Of a DNA stretch of 64,000 nucleotides, positions 1-9,050 are shown in pieces. The stretch comes from Bacteroidota bacterium (GTDB taxonomy: Bacteria; Bacteroidota; Bacteroidia; Palsa-948). The position numbers were made by a program, and so were the translations under genes. The stretch is from contig JACRAM010000016.1 of the NCBI GenBank assembly GCA_016213405.1, positions 33,078-97,077 on the forward strand. Reading direction: 5' to 3'. The notes below the pieces were generated by a model, which was given only the letters and a program-made list of their open reading frames with translations, had not been told where the DNA came from and did no database searches. Position 1 is the stretch's first letter; the number at the start of each line of letters is the position of its first letter.

Positions 1-2658
1 CCAAGGGAAGGACTTTTTATATACATTTTTTTTCTTCTATTACTTTTCCCATCCATTGGGGAGGGGCAAGGGGTGGGCACCACTGCCACTCTCTACGGAA
101 AAATAACAGACAAAGAAGGTAATCCGATCTCTGAAGCAAGAGTTTCTGTAGCAAATACAAAAATAGTTACAGCAACAAATGAAAAAGGAGATTACGAACT
201 CAGCGTGCCTGCCGGCACAAACATAACGATAGAATTTTCTCATGTTAGTTTCGGAATCAAGTTGAAGACGGTCAAACTTTCTGCAGGAGAAAAAGCAAAA
301 GCAGATGTTTCGGTTGACAATTTAAAAACACTCGACACCTTTGTGGTGGAAGATAAAATCAACCGCTCTAATTTCATCCAGATAATTCCGACCAAAGATA
401 TTTATGTGCAAACGGGCGCTTCGCAGGATTTTAATACAATAATTTTCACTCAACTCGGAGTTCAGCAGAGCAATGAACTCAGTTCTGTGTATTCCGTTCG
501 CGGAGGAAACTTTGACGAGAATTTAGTTTATGTGAACGACATTGAAGTGTATCGCCCCTTTCTCACGCATAGCGGACAGCAGGAAGGATTAAGCTTTGTG
601 AATTCAGATATGGTTTCGTCCATCAATTTTTCTTCGGGCGGATTTGAGGCGCGCTACGGAGATAAAATGTCATCCGTGCTTGACATACGCTACACCAAGC
701 CCAGAGAGTTTGCCGGGAGCGTTTCAGGCGGTTTGCTGGGCGGCTCTATGCATCTGGAAGGCGCTTCTAAAGACAAACGCTTCACCTATCTGCTGGGCGT
801 TCGCGAGAAATCAAATTCATATCTGCTGAAATCGCTGGACACAAAAGGAGAATACAAACCTTTGTTCTACGATGTTCAGTCTTACATCACGTTTAATCCC
901 ACCAACGAATGGGAACATGGTTTTCTTTTCAATGTGGCGCGGAATAAATACCGCACGATTCCGCAGACAAGAAAATCATCTTTCGGAACGGTGAATGAAG
1001 CGCTTCAGCTTAACGTTTACTTTGATGGTCAGGAGATTGATAACTATCAAACTATGATGGGTGCATTTACAAGCGCTTATCGTCCGTATGGAAAAGACCT
1101 CACACTGAAATTCATCACATCGGCTTTCAAGACAAAAGAAAGCGAAACGTTTGATCTGCTCGGGCAATATGAATTGAACGAACTTGAAAATGATTTCGGA
1201 AAAGATAACTTCGGACAATCTGCCTTCAACATCGGCACAGGTGGATTTCTGAATCACGCGAGGAATTATTTAGACGCATCGGTTTATAATTTCGAGCACA
1301 AGGGAAATAAAACATGGAAGAATGGAAGTGCGGAAGAATGGAAGGATGGAAAAAAGAAATCCACCCAACCTTCCAACATTCCAACATTCCATTCCCGTGA
1401 ACTCTGGTGGGGGGCAAAGTATCAGCACGAAATCATTAACGACAAACTCAGCGAATGGACGTTGATTGATTCCGCGGGATATTCTCTTCCCAACGGTTCT
1501 GATTCTGCCGGATACACCAACCCCAACGCGCAGCCCTATGAATATCTGGATGTGAATGAAGTCATCAAATCAAAAAATAATCTTTCAAGCAATCGCTATT
1601 CAGGATACATTCAGCAGGCGTGGAGTTGGGAAACAAAAGACACAAGCGAACTTACCATTACTGCCGGAGTACGCGCCAATTACTGGGACTTGAATAAACA
1701 ATTGCTCCTTAGCCCGCGAACAACACTTTCATTCAAGCCGAAATGGAAACGCGATGTATTGTTCAAAGCATCTTCCGGATATTATTACCAGCCGCCTTTC
1801 TACAGGGAACTACGCGACTTTCAGGGAAACCTTCACACCGATCTGAAAGCGCAGCAGTCCATTCATTTTGTTTTAGGAACAGATATAAATTACATGGCGT
1901 GGGGGCGACCGTTCAAATTTATTTCTGAACTGTATTACAAAAGGTTTGACAATTTAATTCCGTATGAAGTGGATAACGTGCGCCTGCGCTACTATGCCGC
2001 AAACAGCGCGAAGGGTTACGCAACAGGAGTTGATTTTAAAGTGAACGGAGAATTTGTGAAAGGAATTGATTCATGGGCAAGTTTGTCTGTGATGAAAACA
2101 ATGGAAGACATCAAGACCGATTATTACTACATCTACCTCAACAGCGATGGCGATACAATTATTCCGGGCTACTCAAGTAATGCTGTTCACTCCGACAGCA
2201 TTCGCGTTGAGCCGGGCTACATTCCCCGCCCGATGGATCAGCGCGTAACGTTCAGCTTGTTCTTTCAGGATTACCTGCCCAATCTGCCGCGATGCAAAAT
2301 GCACATGAATCTTCTCTTCGGAACCGGATTGCCGTTTGGTCCTCCAAGCTTTGAACGCTACAAAGATGTTTTAAGAATGCCGCCTTACCGCAGAGTGGAT
2401 ATTGGGTTTTCGTATGAAGTAAAAAGAAAGCCCCACCCTTCCCTCCCCATCGGGGAGGAACAAGGTGTGGAAGCCCCTCCTCATGGGAGGGGTTGGGGGT
2501 GGGCTTCGGTTTGGTTTTCGTTAGAAGTGTACAACCTGCTTGCCGTAAACAATGTTGTTTCTTATTTTTGGGTGCGCGATGTAAGCGGAAGGCAATACGC
2601 GGTGCCCAACTATCTCTCCAACCGTTTGCTGAATGCACGGGTGATGATTAAGTTTTAA
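1..2658 (+). CDS. TonB-dependent receptor with carboxypeptidase-regulatory-like domain, 5' partial
   Basis: Outer-membrane active transporter of the TonB-dependent family; the substrate cannot be told. The frame is open to base 1 without an ATG, and codons 5-16 encode a hydrophobic stretch (LFIYIFFLLLLF) that looks like the signal peptide. The true start therefore lies left of the window, and a GTG at 73 would discard the signal. Next comes a carboxypeptidase-regulatory-like beta-sandwich (about bases 80-320), then the plug (about 380-700, with RGGNFDENLVYVNDIEVY), then a long beta-barrel ending in the aromatic terminus VMIKF. Two palindromic repeats sit in frame inside the barrel (1312-1398 and 2428-2506) and a third G-rich repeat overlaps the signal peptide end (48-78). 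The gene next to it encodes a secreted T9SS protein and gives no hint of the ligand. Family assignment is firm. Confidence 0.92.
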   Translation, partial: PREGLFIYIFFLLLLFPSIGEGQGVGTTATLYGKITDKEGNPISEARVSVANTKIVTATNEKGDYELSVPAGTNITIEFSHVSFGIKLKTVKLSAGEKAKADVSVDNLKTLDTFVVEDKINRSNFIQIIPTKDIYVQTGASQDFNTIIFTQLGVQQSNELSSVYSVRGGNFDENLVYVNDIEVYRPFLTHSGQQEGLSFVNSDMVSSINFSSGGFEARYGDKMSSVLDIRYTKPREFAGSVSGGLLGGSMHLEGASKDKRFTYLLGVREKSNSYLLKSLDTKGEYKPLFYDVQSYITFNPTNEWEHGFLFNVARNKYRTIPQTRKSSFGTVNEALQLNVYFDGQEIDNYQTMMGAFTSAYRPYGKDLTLKFITSAFKTKESETFDLLGQYELNELENDFGKDNFGQSAFNIGTGGFLNHARNYLDASVYNFEHKGNKTWKNGSAEEWKDGKKKSTQPSNIPTFHSRELWWGAKYQHEIINDKLSEWTLIDSAGYSLPNGSDSAGYTNPNAQPYEYLDVNEVIKSKNNLSSNRYSGYIQQAWSWETKDTSELTITAGVRANYWDLNKQLLLSPRTTLSFKPKWKRDVLFKASSGYYYQPPFYRELRDFQGNLHTDLKAQQSIHFVLGTDINYMAWGRPFKFISELYYKRFDNLIPYEVDNVRLRYYAANSAKGYATGVDFKVNGEFVKGIDSWASLSVMKTMEDIKTDYYYIYLNSDGDTIIPGYSSNAVHSDSIRVEPGYIPRPMDQRVTFSLFFQDYLPNLPRCKMHMNLLFGTGLPFGPPSFERYKDVLRMPPYRRVDIGFSYEVKRKPHPSLPIGEEQGVEAPPHGRGWGWASVWFSLEVYNLLAVNNVVSYFWVRDVSGRQYAVPNYLSNRLLNARVMIKF
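48..78. repeat. G-rich half of a palindromic interspersed repeat
   Basis: The stretch CCCATCCATTGGGGAGGGG and its continuation to GGGTGGGC matches the repeat inside the same gene at 2428-2506 and the copy after the metalloprotease gene at 28972-29003. Here it encodes the end of the signal peptide and the first mature residues (PSIGEGQGVG). Confidence 0.6.
1312..1398. repeat. In-frame palindromic repeat inside the TonB receptor gene
   Basis: Runs of ATGGAAGAATGGAAG type on the left and CCAACATTCCATTCC type on the right form an imperfect inverted repeat. It is read in frame and adds a Trp/Lys-rich segment (TWKNGSAEEWKDGKKKS) that looks unlike the surrounding barrel sequence. Confidence 0.7.
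2428..2506. repeat. In-frame palindromic repeat inside the TonB receptor gene
   Basis: An AAGCCCCACCC left end pairs with a GGGTGGGCTT right end, with two inner GC-rich hairpins (CTCCCCATCGGGGAG and CCCCTCCTCATGGGAGGGG). It adds about 26 codons of Pro/Gly-rich sequence (KPHPSLPIGEEQGVEAPPH and on) between two neighbouring barrel strands without breaking the frame. Confidence 0.8.
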
Positions 2659-2711
2659 TTTTTTTTATTGCACTATTTTTACTACCCATTTTCTGAAATC
2701 AAAATAAAAAG

Positions 2712-2719
2712 TAATTTTG
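2712..2719 (+). promoter_or_regulatory. Putative -7 box (TAATTTTG)
   Basis: Matches the Bacteroidota TAnnTTTG element 46 bases before the following ATG. No convincing -33 TTTG is seen, so this is a weak call. Confidence 0.35.
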
Positions 2720-2765
2720 TTTGGTTTACCAACTATTTACGCTCAATCAATAAAATTAAAATCAA

Positions 2766-4088
2766 ATGAAAAAAAATTTACTCCTTTCATTTTGCATCTC
2801 TGCATTGACTATCACTTCCATTAATGCACAAACATGGACACCGGCAGGAACCTGGGTGAACAGTTCTATCGAATGTTTAAAGTCCTTCAATGGAAAACTT
2901 TTCGTTGGAGGAAATTTCACAGGAGTAGGCACTAATACATGGAACTGCAACTTTAACGCACAATGGGATGGAAGCACGCTTACTCCCTATTATGATGCAA
3001 ATCTTGGCGGTCTTGATTTCAATTGCTTTGAGATACATAATTCCACACTTTATGTCGGAGGAGCGTTTAACATCGGCTCCTTTGGTCCAAAAGAAGTTGC
3101 TGTATGGGATGGAACTTCATGGGATGATCCAACGGGTGCCTATCAGCTAAATTCAAATGTGTATGCCATGGCTTCTTTCGGAGGAAAACTTTACATGGGC
3201 GGTTATTTCACTACTTATAATTCTGTTAATTATAATCATGTTGCCAGCAACAGCGGCAGCGGATACTCAACTGTTGGCAGCGGGTTTGATGCAACCGTAA
3301 TGGCGCTTGCAGTTTATAATGGGGCGCTGTATGCAGGTGGCGGTTTCACAAATTCAGGTACTACAGCTGTCAATCATATTGCTAAGTGGAACGGAACTTC
3401 CTGGCAGCAAGTCGGCACAGGTGTTAACGGAACAGTTTCAGGAATGGCAGTCATGGGAACTGATTTATATGTAATTGGCTCATTCACACTGGCAGGTTCA
3501 ACAACAGTAAAAGATATTGCAAAGTGGAACGGCACCATATGGTCAGATGTTGGCGGTGGTCTTTCAGGAGGATTCAACGGAATACGCGCTGTGATATCGT
3601 ACAATAACTACCTCTATGTGGGTGGTGACTTTACAACTGCCGGAAGCATCAGCGCAAAAAATGTTGCGGCATGGAACGGCAGTTCCTGGTTTGCCCTCGG
3701 AAACGGCATCACCAATTCTGTGAACGCTCTTGAAATCTACAATAACGCTCTTTATGCAGGTCCCTTCTCTTTTGCCAATGACACCAATTACGTGTGGAAA
3801 TTTTCATCTCTTGCCGGGGTGAACGAAACAACGGCTGAGAAAGGGTTTACGGTGAATGCTTCTTATAATTCTTACTCAAATGCCATTCAGCTAAACATTG
3901 AAAGCGAAATGTACAGCAAGTTTTCTTTTATGCTTTATGACATGCTTGGAAAAAATGTTGCGAATGCCGATGTAGTCACCGGAGCAAATGCAATAAATAT
4001 TGGCTTCACGCCAAACGGAATTTACAATTGTGAGGTTTCTTCTGAAAAAGGAAAAAGCACTACAAAGGTTTTTGTTTTGAAACAGTAA
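2766..4088 (+). CDS. Secreted propeller-like protein with T9SS type A sorting domain
   Basis: A 440-residue exported protein of unknown role. The N-terminus MKKNLLLSFCISALTITSINAQ is a clear signal peptide with cleavage after NAQ. The body is a series of short repeats of the form LYVGGxFTxxG ... hxxhAxWNGTxWxxVGxG (about six copies between residues 30 and 345), the kind of repeat that folds into a beta-propeller. The last 80 residues resemble a type A T9SS sorting domain (YDMLGKNVANADV, then NGIYNCEVSSEKGKSTTKVFVLK). It is probably secreted by T9SS and anchored or released. It stands alone, convergent with the PorP/SprF gene. No catalytic motif is visible. Confidence 0.85.
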   Translation: MKKNLLLSFCISALTITSINAQTWTPAGTWVNSSIECLKSFNGKLFVGGNFTGVGTNTWNCNFNAQWDGSTLTPYYDANLGGLDFNCFEIHNSTLYVGGAFNIGSFGPKEVAVWDGTSWDDPTGAYQLNSNVYAMASFGGKLYMGGYFTTYNSVNYNHVASNSGSGYSTVGSGFDATVMALAVYNGALYAGGGFTNSGTTAVNHIAKWNGTSWQQVGTGVNGTVSGMAVMGTDLYVIGSFTLAGSTTVKDIAKWNGTIWSDVGGGLSGGFNGIRAVISYNNYLYVGGDFTTAGSISAKNVAAWNGSSWFALGNGITNSVNALEIYNNALYAGPFSFANDTNYVWKFSSLAGVNETTAEKGFTVNASYNSYSNAIQLNIESEMYSKFSFMLYDMLGKNVANADVVTGANAINIGFTPNGIYNCEVSSEKGKSTTKVFVLKQ

Positions 4089-4127
4089 TTTTATTTGATG
4101 CAATCAGATTTTCAGTCCTAGAAAAAA

Positions 4128-5150
4128 TCACTTCATCCCCTTCCTCACCGCGCCTTTCATGTTGGCGTACTTGATAGAAATTTCCAAGCCGCTTGCAGAT
4201 TTTTTTACTTCACCGTAAGAAGAAACATTAAAGTCATACGAGAGCCCGATGCCGTAATCAGAAAATTCAAAATACACCTGCGGGCTGATGGCGTCTTTCA
4301 GGCGGTAATACACACCGGCAGAGAAAGCCGATTCGGTGTAAAAGGCGGTTACTTTTGTTCCCTGGTTTATTTTATACCTGAGAAGCGTTCCTATGTTTAA
4401 TTCAGTAGCGGGACCCTGCATCATAAAAATGGCGGAAGGAACAACGCCCACTTTGGTTCCGGGAAAATCATAGCGGAAAGATGCATGAGCGATTAATTTT
4501 CCGTAAAGGTTTTCTTTATCACCGCTGTGAAACCTTTGAAGCGGCATGGTGGCATGAAAAAAAGCCGCGCCCAGATCAAACCGCACAATGTCTTTTCCAG
4601 CCAGCGTTCCGTTTTGATTAGAATATTCATAGTTAGCGCCTGTTCCCATATCGAAATAGGAAAAGTTGCGCTTATATAATTCATTGGAGGACATGCTTGG
4701 GTCGTAATTGTGCCCGTTATACTGGTTGGGCCATTGAATGCTTGAAACATTCAAGCTGCGCTGAACAAAACCAAACTGCATTCCTAAAGAGAACTTGCTT
4801 GTTTTATTCATTGGCAGAATTGCCGACACGGAAAGGTTTCCCTGCGTGGTGCCGAACTGAGAATCGCCTGCTTTGTCAGAAAACAGATAAGCGCCCGCTC
4901 CAATGTATCCGCCATTCTTTTTTTTCATCTCTATTGGCGCGTCAAACGAACCCATGAAAGTGCTGTAGGGTTTTCCCATAGCGGGCCACTGGTTGCGGTA
5001 ATTAATAATTCCGCGGTAGTAACCATCGTACAACCCTGTGAGCGCGGGATCAATTAAAAGAGGAGTTTCAGAAAGCTGCGCGAAGTGAATATCCTGCGTT
5101 TTTGCTTCGAAGAAGGTGAAGAGTAATATGATTGAAAAAAGTTTTTGCAC
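4128..5150 (-). CDS. Type IX secretion system membrane protein, PorP/SprF family
   Basis: A 340-residue outer-membrane beta-barrel of the PorP/SprF family. In Flavobacterium, SprF is needed for export of its neighbouring type-B-sorted cargo SprB; that is family knowledge. In the sequence: a short signal peptide (MQKLFSIILLFTFFEAKTQ), then the hallmark DIHFAQLSETPLLIDPALTGL, followed by strand-rich sequence with NYRNQWPAMGKPYSTF and ending after a C-terminal barrel strand (IGLSYDFNVSSYG). The start is GTG; no in-frame ATG precedes it. It lies 99 bp downstream of a type-B CTD protein on the same strand, so the two probably form an operon with this protein as the dedicated outer-membrane partner of that cargo. 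Confidence 0.9.
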   Translation of the reverse strand: MQKLFSIILLFTFFEAKTQDIHFAQLSETPLLIDPALTGLYDGYYRGIINYRNQWPAMGKPYSTFMGSFDAPIEMKKKNGGYIGAGAYLFSDKAGDSQFGTTQGNLSVSAILPMNKTSKFSLGMQFGFVQRSLNVSSIQWPNQYNGHNYDPSMSSNELYKRNFSYFDMGTGANYEYSNQNGTLAGKDIVRFDLGAAFFHATMPLQRFHSGDKENLYGKLIAHASFRYDFPGTKVGVVPSAIFMMQGPATELNIGTLLRYKINQGTKVTAFYTESAFSAGVYYRLKDAISPQVYFEFSDYGIGLSYDFNVSSYGEVKKSASGLEISIKYANMKGAVRKGMK

Positions 5151-5167
5151 TATCCTTGTCGAATAAG

Positions 5168-5246
5168 TTAATTAAGTTGATTGGGTTAACTAAGTTAATT
5201 GAGTAACAGCCATATTTAACTATTTAACAAATTAACTCAATCAACC
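5168..5246. repeat. Inverted repeat between the type-B cargo and PorP/SprF genes
   Basis: GTTGATTGGGTTAACTAAG type sequence on the left pairs with AAATTAACTCAATCAACC on the right. It fills most of the 99-bp gap and could affect the ratio of the two genes. Confidence 0.6.
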
Positions 5247-5249
5247 ATT

Positions 5250-8200
5250 TTACCTAATAACAGTTAAGTTGCCTGACTTGCTGGTAATTTTTCCTTTGCT
5301 GTCGGAAGCTGTAAACTTATAGGCATACACGCCTGACTGAACGGGTTTTCCGTTTTGCGTTCCATCCCATCCGATTGTTTGGTCTTTGGTTTCAAAAACA
5401 ATTTGCCCCCATCGGTTGTACACCACAAAATGCAAGTCCTTGACATCGGCTCCGAAAATAAAGAGCATGTCGTTATTGTTATCTCCGTTGGGAGAAAACC
5501 CGGTAGGCACATACACATCGGGACAATCGCCCGACAAAAATACCGTTACAGAATCAACACCAAAACAGTTGGGCGCATTTGAAACAACCAGCGTATACGA
5601 AGTGGTTGCCGTGGGAGTTGCTATGGGATTTGAACAGGTAGCGCAGCTAAGTCCTATCGCTGGCGACCAGGTGTATCCTGTTCCGCCCGATGCCGAAAGC
5701 TGTGCGGTTTCAGTTGAACAAATGGTAGTATTCGCGCTTACGCTCGGAGTTGGCGGCTGAGTTACGCTAACCGTTACAGCGCCCGTGCCGTTGATGCAGT
5801 TTCCGCCCGATGCATTTACAGAATAAGTGGTGGTTGCGGTTGGGGAGGCAACAGGACTTGCGCAGGTGGTGCAGCTTAAACCCGCAGGCGGGCTCCACAT
5901 AAAATTAGTTCCTCCATTTACATTCAATGTGGTAGAACTGCCAACGCAAACTGTAGGAACGGAAGCCGTCACCGTTGGCGCTCCTGGCGTAGTCATATTG
6001 ATAGTGATGCTGGAGGTTCCAACAGCGCATGAGCCGGCAACAACAACGGTATACGTGGTGGCGATGGTTGGTGTTGCTACAGGGTTCGCACAAGTGGTGC
6101 AGCTTAATCCGGTGGCAGGGCTCCATGTAAAACTTGTGCCGCTGCTCACAGAAAGAACGGTTGAATCTCCGGGGCAAATGGTAGAATCCGTTGCGGTAAC
6201 AACGGGAGCAGAAGTTCCTGATGTGAAATACGCGATGATGCTGTCGGTCATTGTTAAGTTAACGCTGACGGCAGTATCATTAATGCTTGGCGTTGGTGTA
6301 TGATTTTGAAATTCCCAATGGTCAAAACAATAAGGAGAATTAGGGCGGGCTACAAAATTCATATTCACTCCGCCAGGATAAGTTGCTGACCAAACGAATG
6401 ATGAAACATTGATTGAATTGACATCAACCGTTCCGGCTCCGGCAGGAACCACATTTAGTTTTATCGGGTAGGGTCCTGTTGTTCCGTTGCAAGGAGCAAA
6501 ATTATTTACCACAGTAGTGCATCGGGTGAGAATAAAATTCCGTAAGTCCTGAACGTTCTGCTGCCACTGGGAATAACTTCCGCCTGATCCATTCCACCTT
6601 GTTATTTGCGCGGGCATTTCGGGGTTAATCACATTTACCATGCTGTCGAGAATAGTAATCATTCGTGTGCAACTCAAACCTGTATTCAGTAAATCAAAAT
6701 ACCGCATCACATAATATTGCTTGAAAGTTGGATTTTGCAAAAGCGCGTTCAGAATCGGAACATGTCCTTGTCCACCGGGATCTCCAAGATTTTGCGGAGC
6801 ACAGGGATCAGCAGTTGGGGTTGTGTTTCCAACACCTGTGTAGTCAATATAGTGATCAAAAGTTGCATCTTCATCCCAAAGTCCATAGCGCCATTTCTTT
6901 TTACTTGCATTAACATGTTTTCCCCTCCACCACTCCGTGTTCCAGTTCAGCCAATCAGATGTTACGCAAAGCGAATTCAGGATAACATAATCAGACAAAC
7001 TTTTCACGCTGTATACACTATCCACATAATTATAGTTTGCCGGAATAGCCATGTTGTTGGTTGTGATGAAATTCGCAAGGGCATTCCATTCGTTTTGTGC
7101 AGTTGCTCCACCATATTCAGACCAGGTTCCGCCCCATGTTTTCAGAAACTGCAATGAATCCTGATCAGGAGTAGTAGAATACCATGAATCAGAATTGTGA
7201 TAGTAATCCAAAAAGTCAGCATCGTCCACTTTTTCCCTCGTGTCATATACTCCCCAGTAGTTTCCGTTCACATACAAAACGCTGGGTGCCCAGGTGCGCT
7301 CGTCCATGTGGAGTTTTGCTTTTTGAGAAAGCGTGTGAACATATTGGTCGCGGATGTGGCAGCTGCCTAATTGAGAAGCGGGTCCCCATGCATAGGGATT
7401 GCCGGTTGTTTCAAAAGGATAATTGTCTCCTGCGGATGCCTTGAGTATGATACGCTGAAATTCTGTGCGGGGTTTTGAATTAAAAATCTGATGCTGAAGC
7501 GCATAATTATAACCATACTCATCCCTTGAAATAAAATCAATGCCCCTCTGCGGATATGACCACGAATCATTTCCGTGTTTGTTGGATTCTCCAAAAGATT
7601 CTGTTTTGAAAGTTCCGCTTGCATCGAAATATTCCAAGCCAACTGTGGGAGTAATCTGGTTGCCGCCAAGCAAAGTAGCAATCTGATCTCCAAAAATTGA
7701 AATCACTTCAATCGTATGAGCGGAATTGATAAAGTAAGTATTGCTTTCTACAAAGCTCGCGGGAATGGTTGCCGTTGAAGAAAATGCTTTTGCACGCAAA
7801 ACTTTTGTTGTAGAAATTGCTACGGGTGACGAATAAATTGTTGATGTAGCAATCGGAGTTGTTCCATTGGTCGTATAGCGAATAGTGATGTTCGGGTCGG
7901 GAGAACTAATGGTAACATTTTGCGTTGCGGCATAAAATCCTGCCGCCACGCTCATGGTTGGTCTGGTTGCATATTCCTGATAAGGGTTTGTATTGGATGC
8001 GCCCGGAGTTGGAGTCAGAAACACGCTCCATGCGGCTGCTCCATTGGTTGTTCTTCCTCTTGAATGCCCTGCATGCGCAGGTTTCAGCGTGAGAGAATCA
8101 ATGATGGTTCCGGCAGCGTCTGCCAGCACAATTGCTTCGGGCTTGCACTGGGTGAGTTTGAAATTGGTGTGCATGAAACCGGAATTAAAATTTCTTCCCG

Positions 8201-8495
8201 ATGCCCATACTCTCACAAATCCGTTCGCAGAAATGCTCACCGTTCCGAATGTCCATTTAGTTGGATTGGTTTTCTTATCGCTGAGATGCCAGCCGGTGAG
8301 ACTAACAGCCGAGCCGGTTGTATTGTAAAGTTCAATCCAATCTTCATAGCCGCCAAAGTTATCGGCAAAGGAATTTATATTGGAACAGGAATACTCGTTG
8401 ATGACCACTTGGGCATGGCAGATGTAAGAGGGCAGAGGGCAGAGGGAAAGAAAAACAATTAATACACTATAAATTTTTGAGCGGAGAATACTCAT
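5250..8495 (-). CDS. CotH-like/lamin-tail secreted protein with T9SS type B sorting domain
   Basis: A 1081-residue secreted multidomain protein. I chose the ATG at 8495 (MSILRSKIYSVLIVF...) because the longer frame begins with TTG and puts polar residues before the signal peptide. Order: signal peptide to about residue 29; lamin-tail domain (INEYSCSN ... DWIELYNTTGSAVSLTGW); chitobiase-like beta-sandwich (ITIRYTTNGTTP); CotH spore-coat-kinase-like region (VLYVNGNYWGVYDTREK ... KKWRYGLWDEDATFDH); a repeat-like linker; three Ig-like domains starting TICPGDS/TVCVGSS/TICSTET; and a gliding-motility type-B CTD (PTGFSPNGDNNNDMLFI ... VYNRWGQIVFE). CotH proteins can be protein kinases, but whether this one is active is unknown. 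It is followed by a PorP/SprF gene, the usual partner. Confidence 0.88.
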   Translation of the reverse strand: MSILRSKIYSVLIVFLSLCPLPSYICHAQVVINEYSCSNINSFADNFGGYEDWIELYNTTGSAVSLTGWHLSDKKTNPTKWTFGTVSISANGFVRVWASGRNFNSGFMHTNFKLTQCKPEAIVLADAAGTIIDSLTLKPAHAGHSRGRTTNGAAAWSVFLTPTPGASNTNPYQEYATRPTMSVAAGFYAATQNVTISSPDPNITIRYTTNGTTPIATSTIYSSPVAISTTKVLRAKAFSSTATIPASFVESNTYFINSAHTIEVISIFGDQIATLLGGNQITPTVGLEYFDASGTFKTESFGESNKHGNDSWSYPQRGIDFISRDEYGYNYALQHQIFNSKPRTEFQRIILKASAGDNYPFETTGNPYAWGPASQLGSCHIRDQYVHTLSQKAKLHMDERTWAPSVLYVNGNYWGVYDTREKVDDADFLDYYHNSDSWYSTTPDQDSLQFLKTWGGTWSEYGGATAQNEWNALANFITTNNMAIPANYNYVDSVYSVKSLSDYVILNSLCVTSDWLNWNTEWWRGKHVNASKKKWRYGLWDEDATFDHYIDYTGVGNTTPTADPCAPQNLGDPGGQGHVPILNALLQNPTFKQYYVMRYFDLLNTGLSCTRMITILDSMVNVINPEMPAQITRWNGSGGSYSQWQQNVQDLRNFILTRCTTVVNNFAPCNGTTGPYPIKLNVVPAGAGTVDVNSINVSSFVWSATYPGGVNMNFVARPNSPYCFDHWEFQNHTPTPSINDTAVSVNLTMTDSIIAYFTSGTSAPVVTATDSTICPGDSTVLSVSSGTSFTWSPATGLSCTTCANPVATPTIATTYTVVVAGSCAVGTSSITINMTTPGAPTVTASVPTVCVGSSTTLNVNGGTNFMWSPPAGLSCTTCASPVASPTATTTYSVNASGGNCINGTGAVTVSVTQPPTPSVSANTTICSTETAQLSASGGTGYTWSPAIGLSCATCSNPIATPTATTSYTLVVSNAPNCFGVDSVTVFLSGDCPDVYVPTGFSPNGDNNNDMLFIFGADVKDLHFVVYNRWGQIVFETKDQTIGWDGTQNGKPVQSGVYAYKFTASDSKGKITSKSGNLTVIR
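8425..8457. repeat. GAGGGCA tandem repeat forming a signal peptide
   Basis: GAGGGCAGAGGGCAGAGGG on the plus strand reads as CTCTGCCCTCTGCCC on the coding strand and encodes LSLCPLPSYICHAQ, the second half of the signal peptide and its cleavage site. Confidence 0.6.
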
Positions 8496-8566
8496 GGTGA
8501 TGGTGCAGATGTTATATGAGAAGACGTGACTTTTCAAAAAAGGTTGCTTTATCAGGAAAGTTTTTT

Positions 8567-8630
8567 AGGTATAAGTAAGGTATAAGGCATTTTATGGTAT
8601 TTCCCTTATACCTCTATTTCCTTATACCCT
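8567..8630. repeat. AGGTATAAGG palindromic repeat in an intergenic region
   Basis: AGGTATAAGTAAGGTATAAGG on the left and CCTTATACC, CCTTATACCC on the right form an inverted repeat. The same family is read as coding sequence at 43007-43079. Confidence 0.75.
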
Positions 8631-8784
8631 TTACCTTTTCCTTTGGCGAGGACGAAGGTAGATAATATATATTGCTCTGTCAATAGGTAAAGGAACATTT
8701 TTTAATGAGGGGGTGTTCATATCAAAGCAGGGTAAATTGTAACCTTTAACAACTTTCCATCGTCTAACTCCCAAATCTGGTTTT

Positions 8785-9009
8785 ATGACAGATAGAAAGC
8801 AATCAGATTCAATACAAAAACACAGAGTTATGTCTTTCTTCTCTTTCCTTTCCGACAATTACGAGTTGAGCCCGTTTGTTCTTCCAAAGAAAAAACCTGC
8901 TGACGACTCGCTCAACAATGATGAAATGAAAATGCTGCAGGAACTCATTCTTGAAAAAGATTTTTACGAGATAAACTCCCTCATCCGCAAGAAGTATTCG
9001 GTGAAGTAG
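8785..9009 (+). CDS. Small hypothetical protein
   Basis: A 74-residue charged protein that I do not recognise. It has no signal peptide or membrane segment. The second half is acidic/basic and helical (NNDEMKMLQELILEKDFYEINSLIRKKYSVK). An alternative start is the ATG at 8830 (MSFFSFLSDNYELSPF), which would give 59 residues. The gene stands alone between a repeat and a long repeat-rich region. Codon use looks normal for the window. The pattern of a short helical protein ending in basic residues is compatible with a DNA- or protein-binding adaptor, but that is only a guess. Confidence 0.55.
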   Translation: MTDRKQSDSIQKHRVMSFFSFLSDNYELSPFVLPKKKPADDSLNNDEMKMLQELILEKDFYEINSLIRKKYSVK

Positions 9010-9050
9010 AAATTATTTCTTCTTTTTTTTTATTGGGGTCTGCCTTTTTT

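Noticed and set aside
73..75. GTG as start of the TonB receptor
   Set aside because: The frame continues upstream through a clear hydrophobic signal peptide to base 1.
5827..6303. Val-rich plus-strand frame opposite the Ig-like repeats
   Set aside because: Mirror of the repeat composition on the coding strand; similar frames occur opposite 16237-20127.
8496..8537. TTG start giving 14 extra residues for the CotH-like protein
   Set aside because: An ATG at 8495 directly opens the signal peptide.
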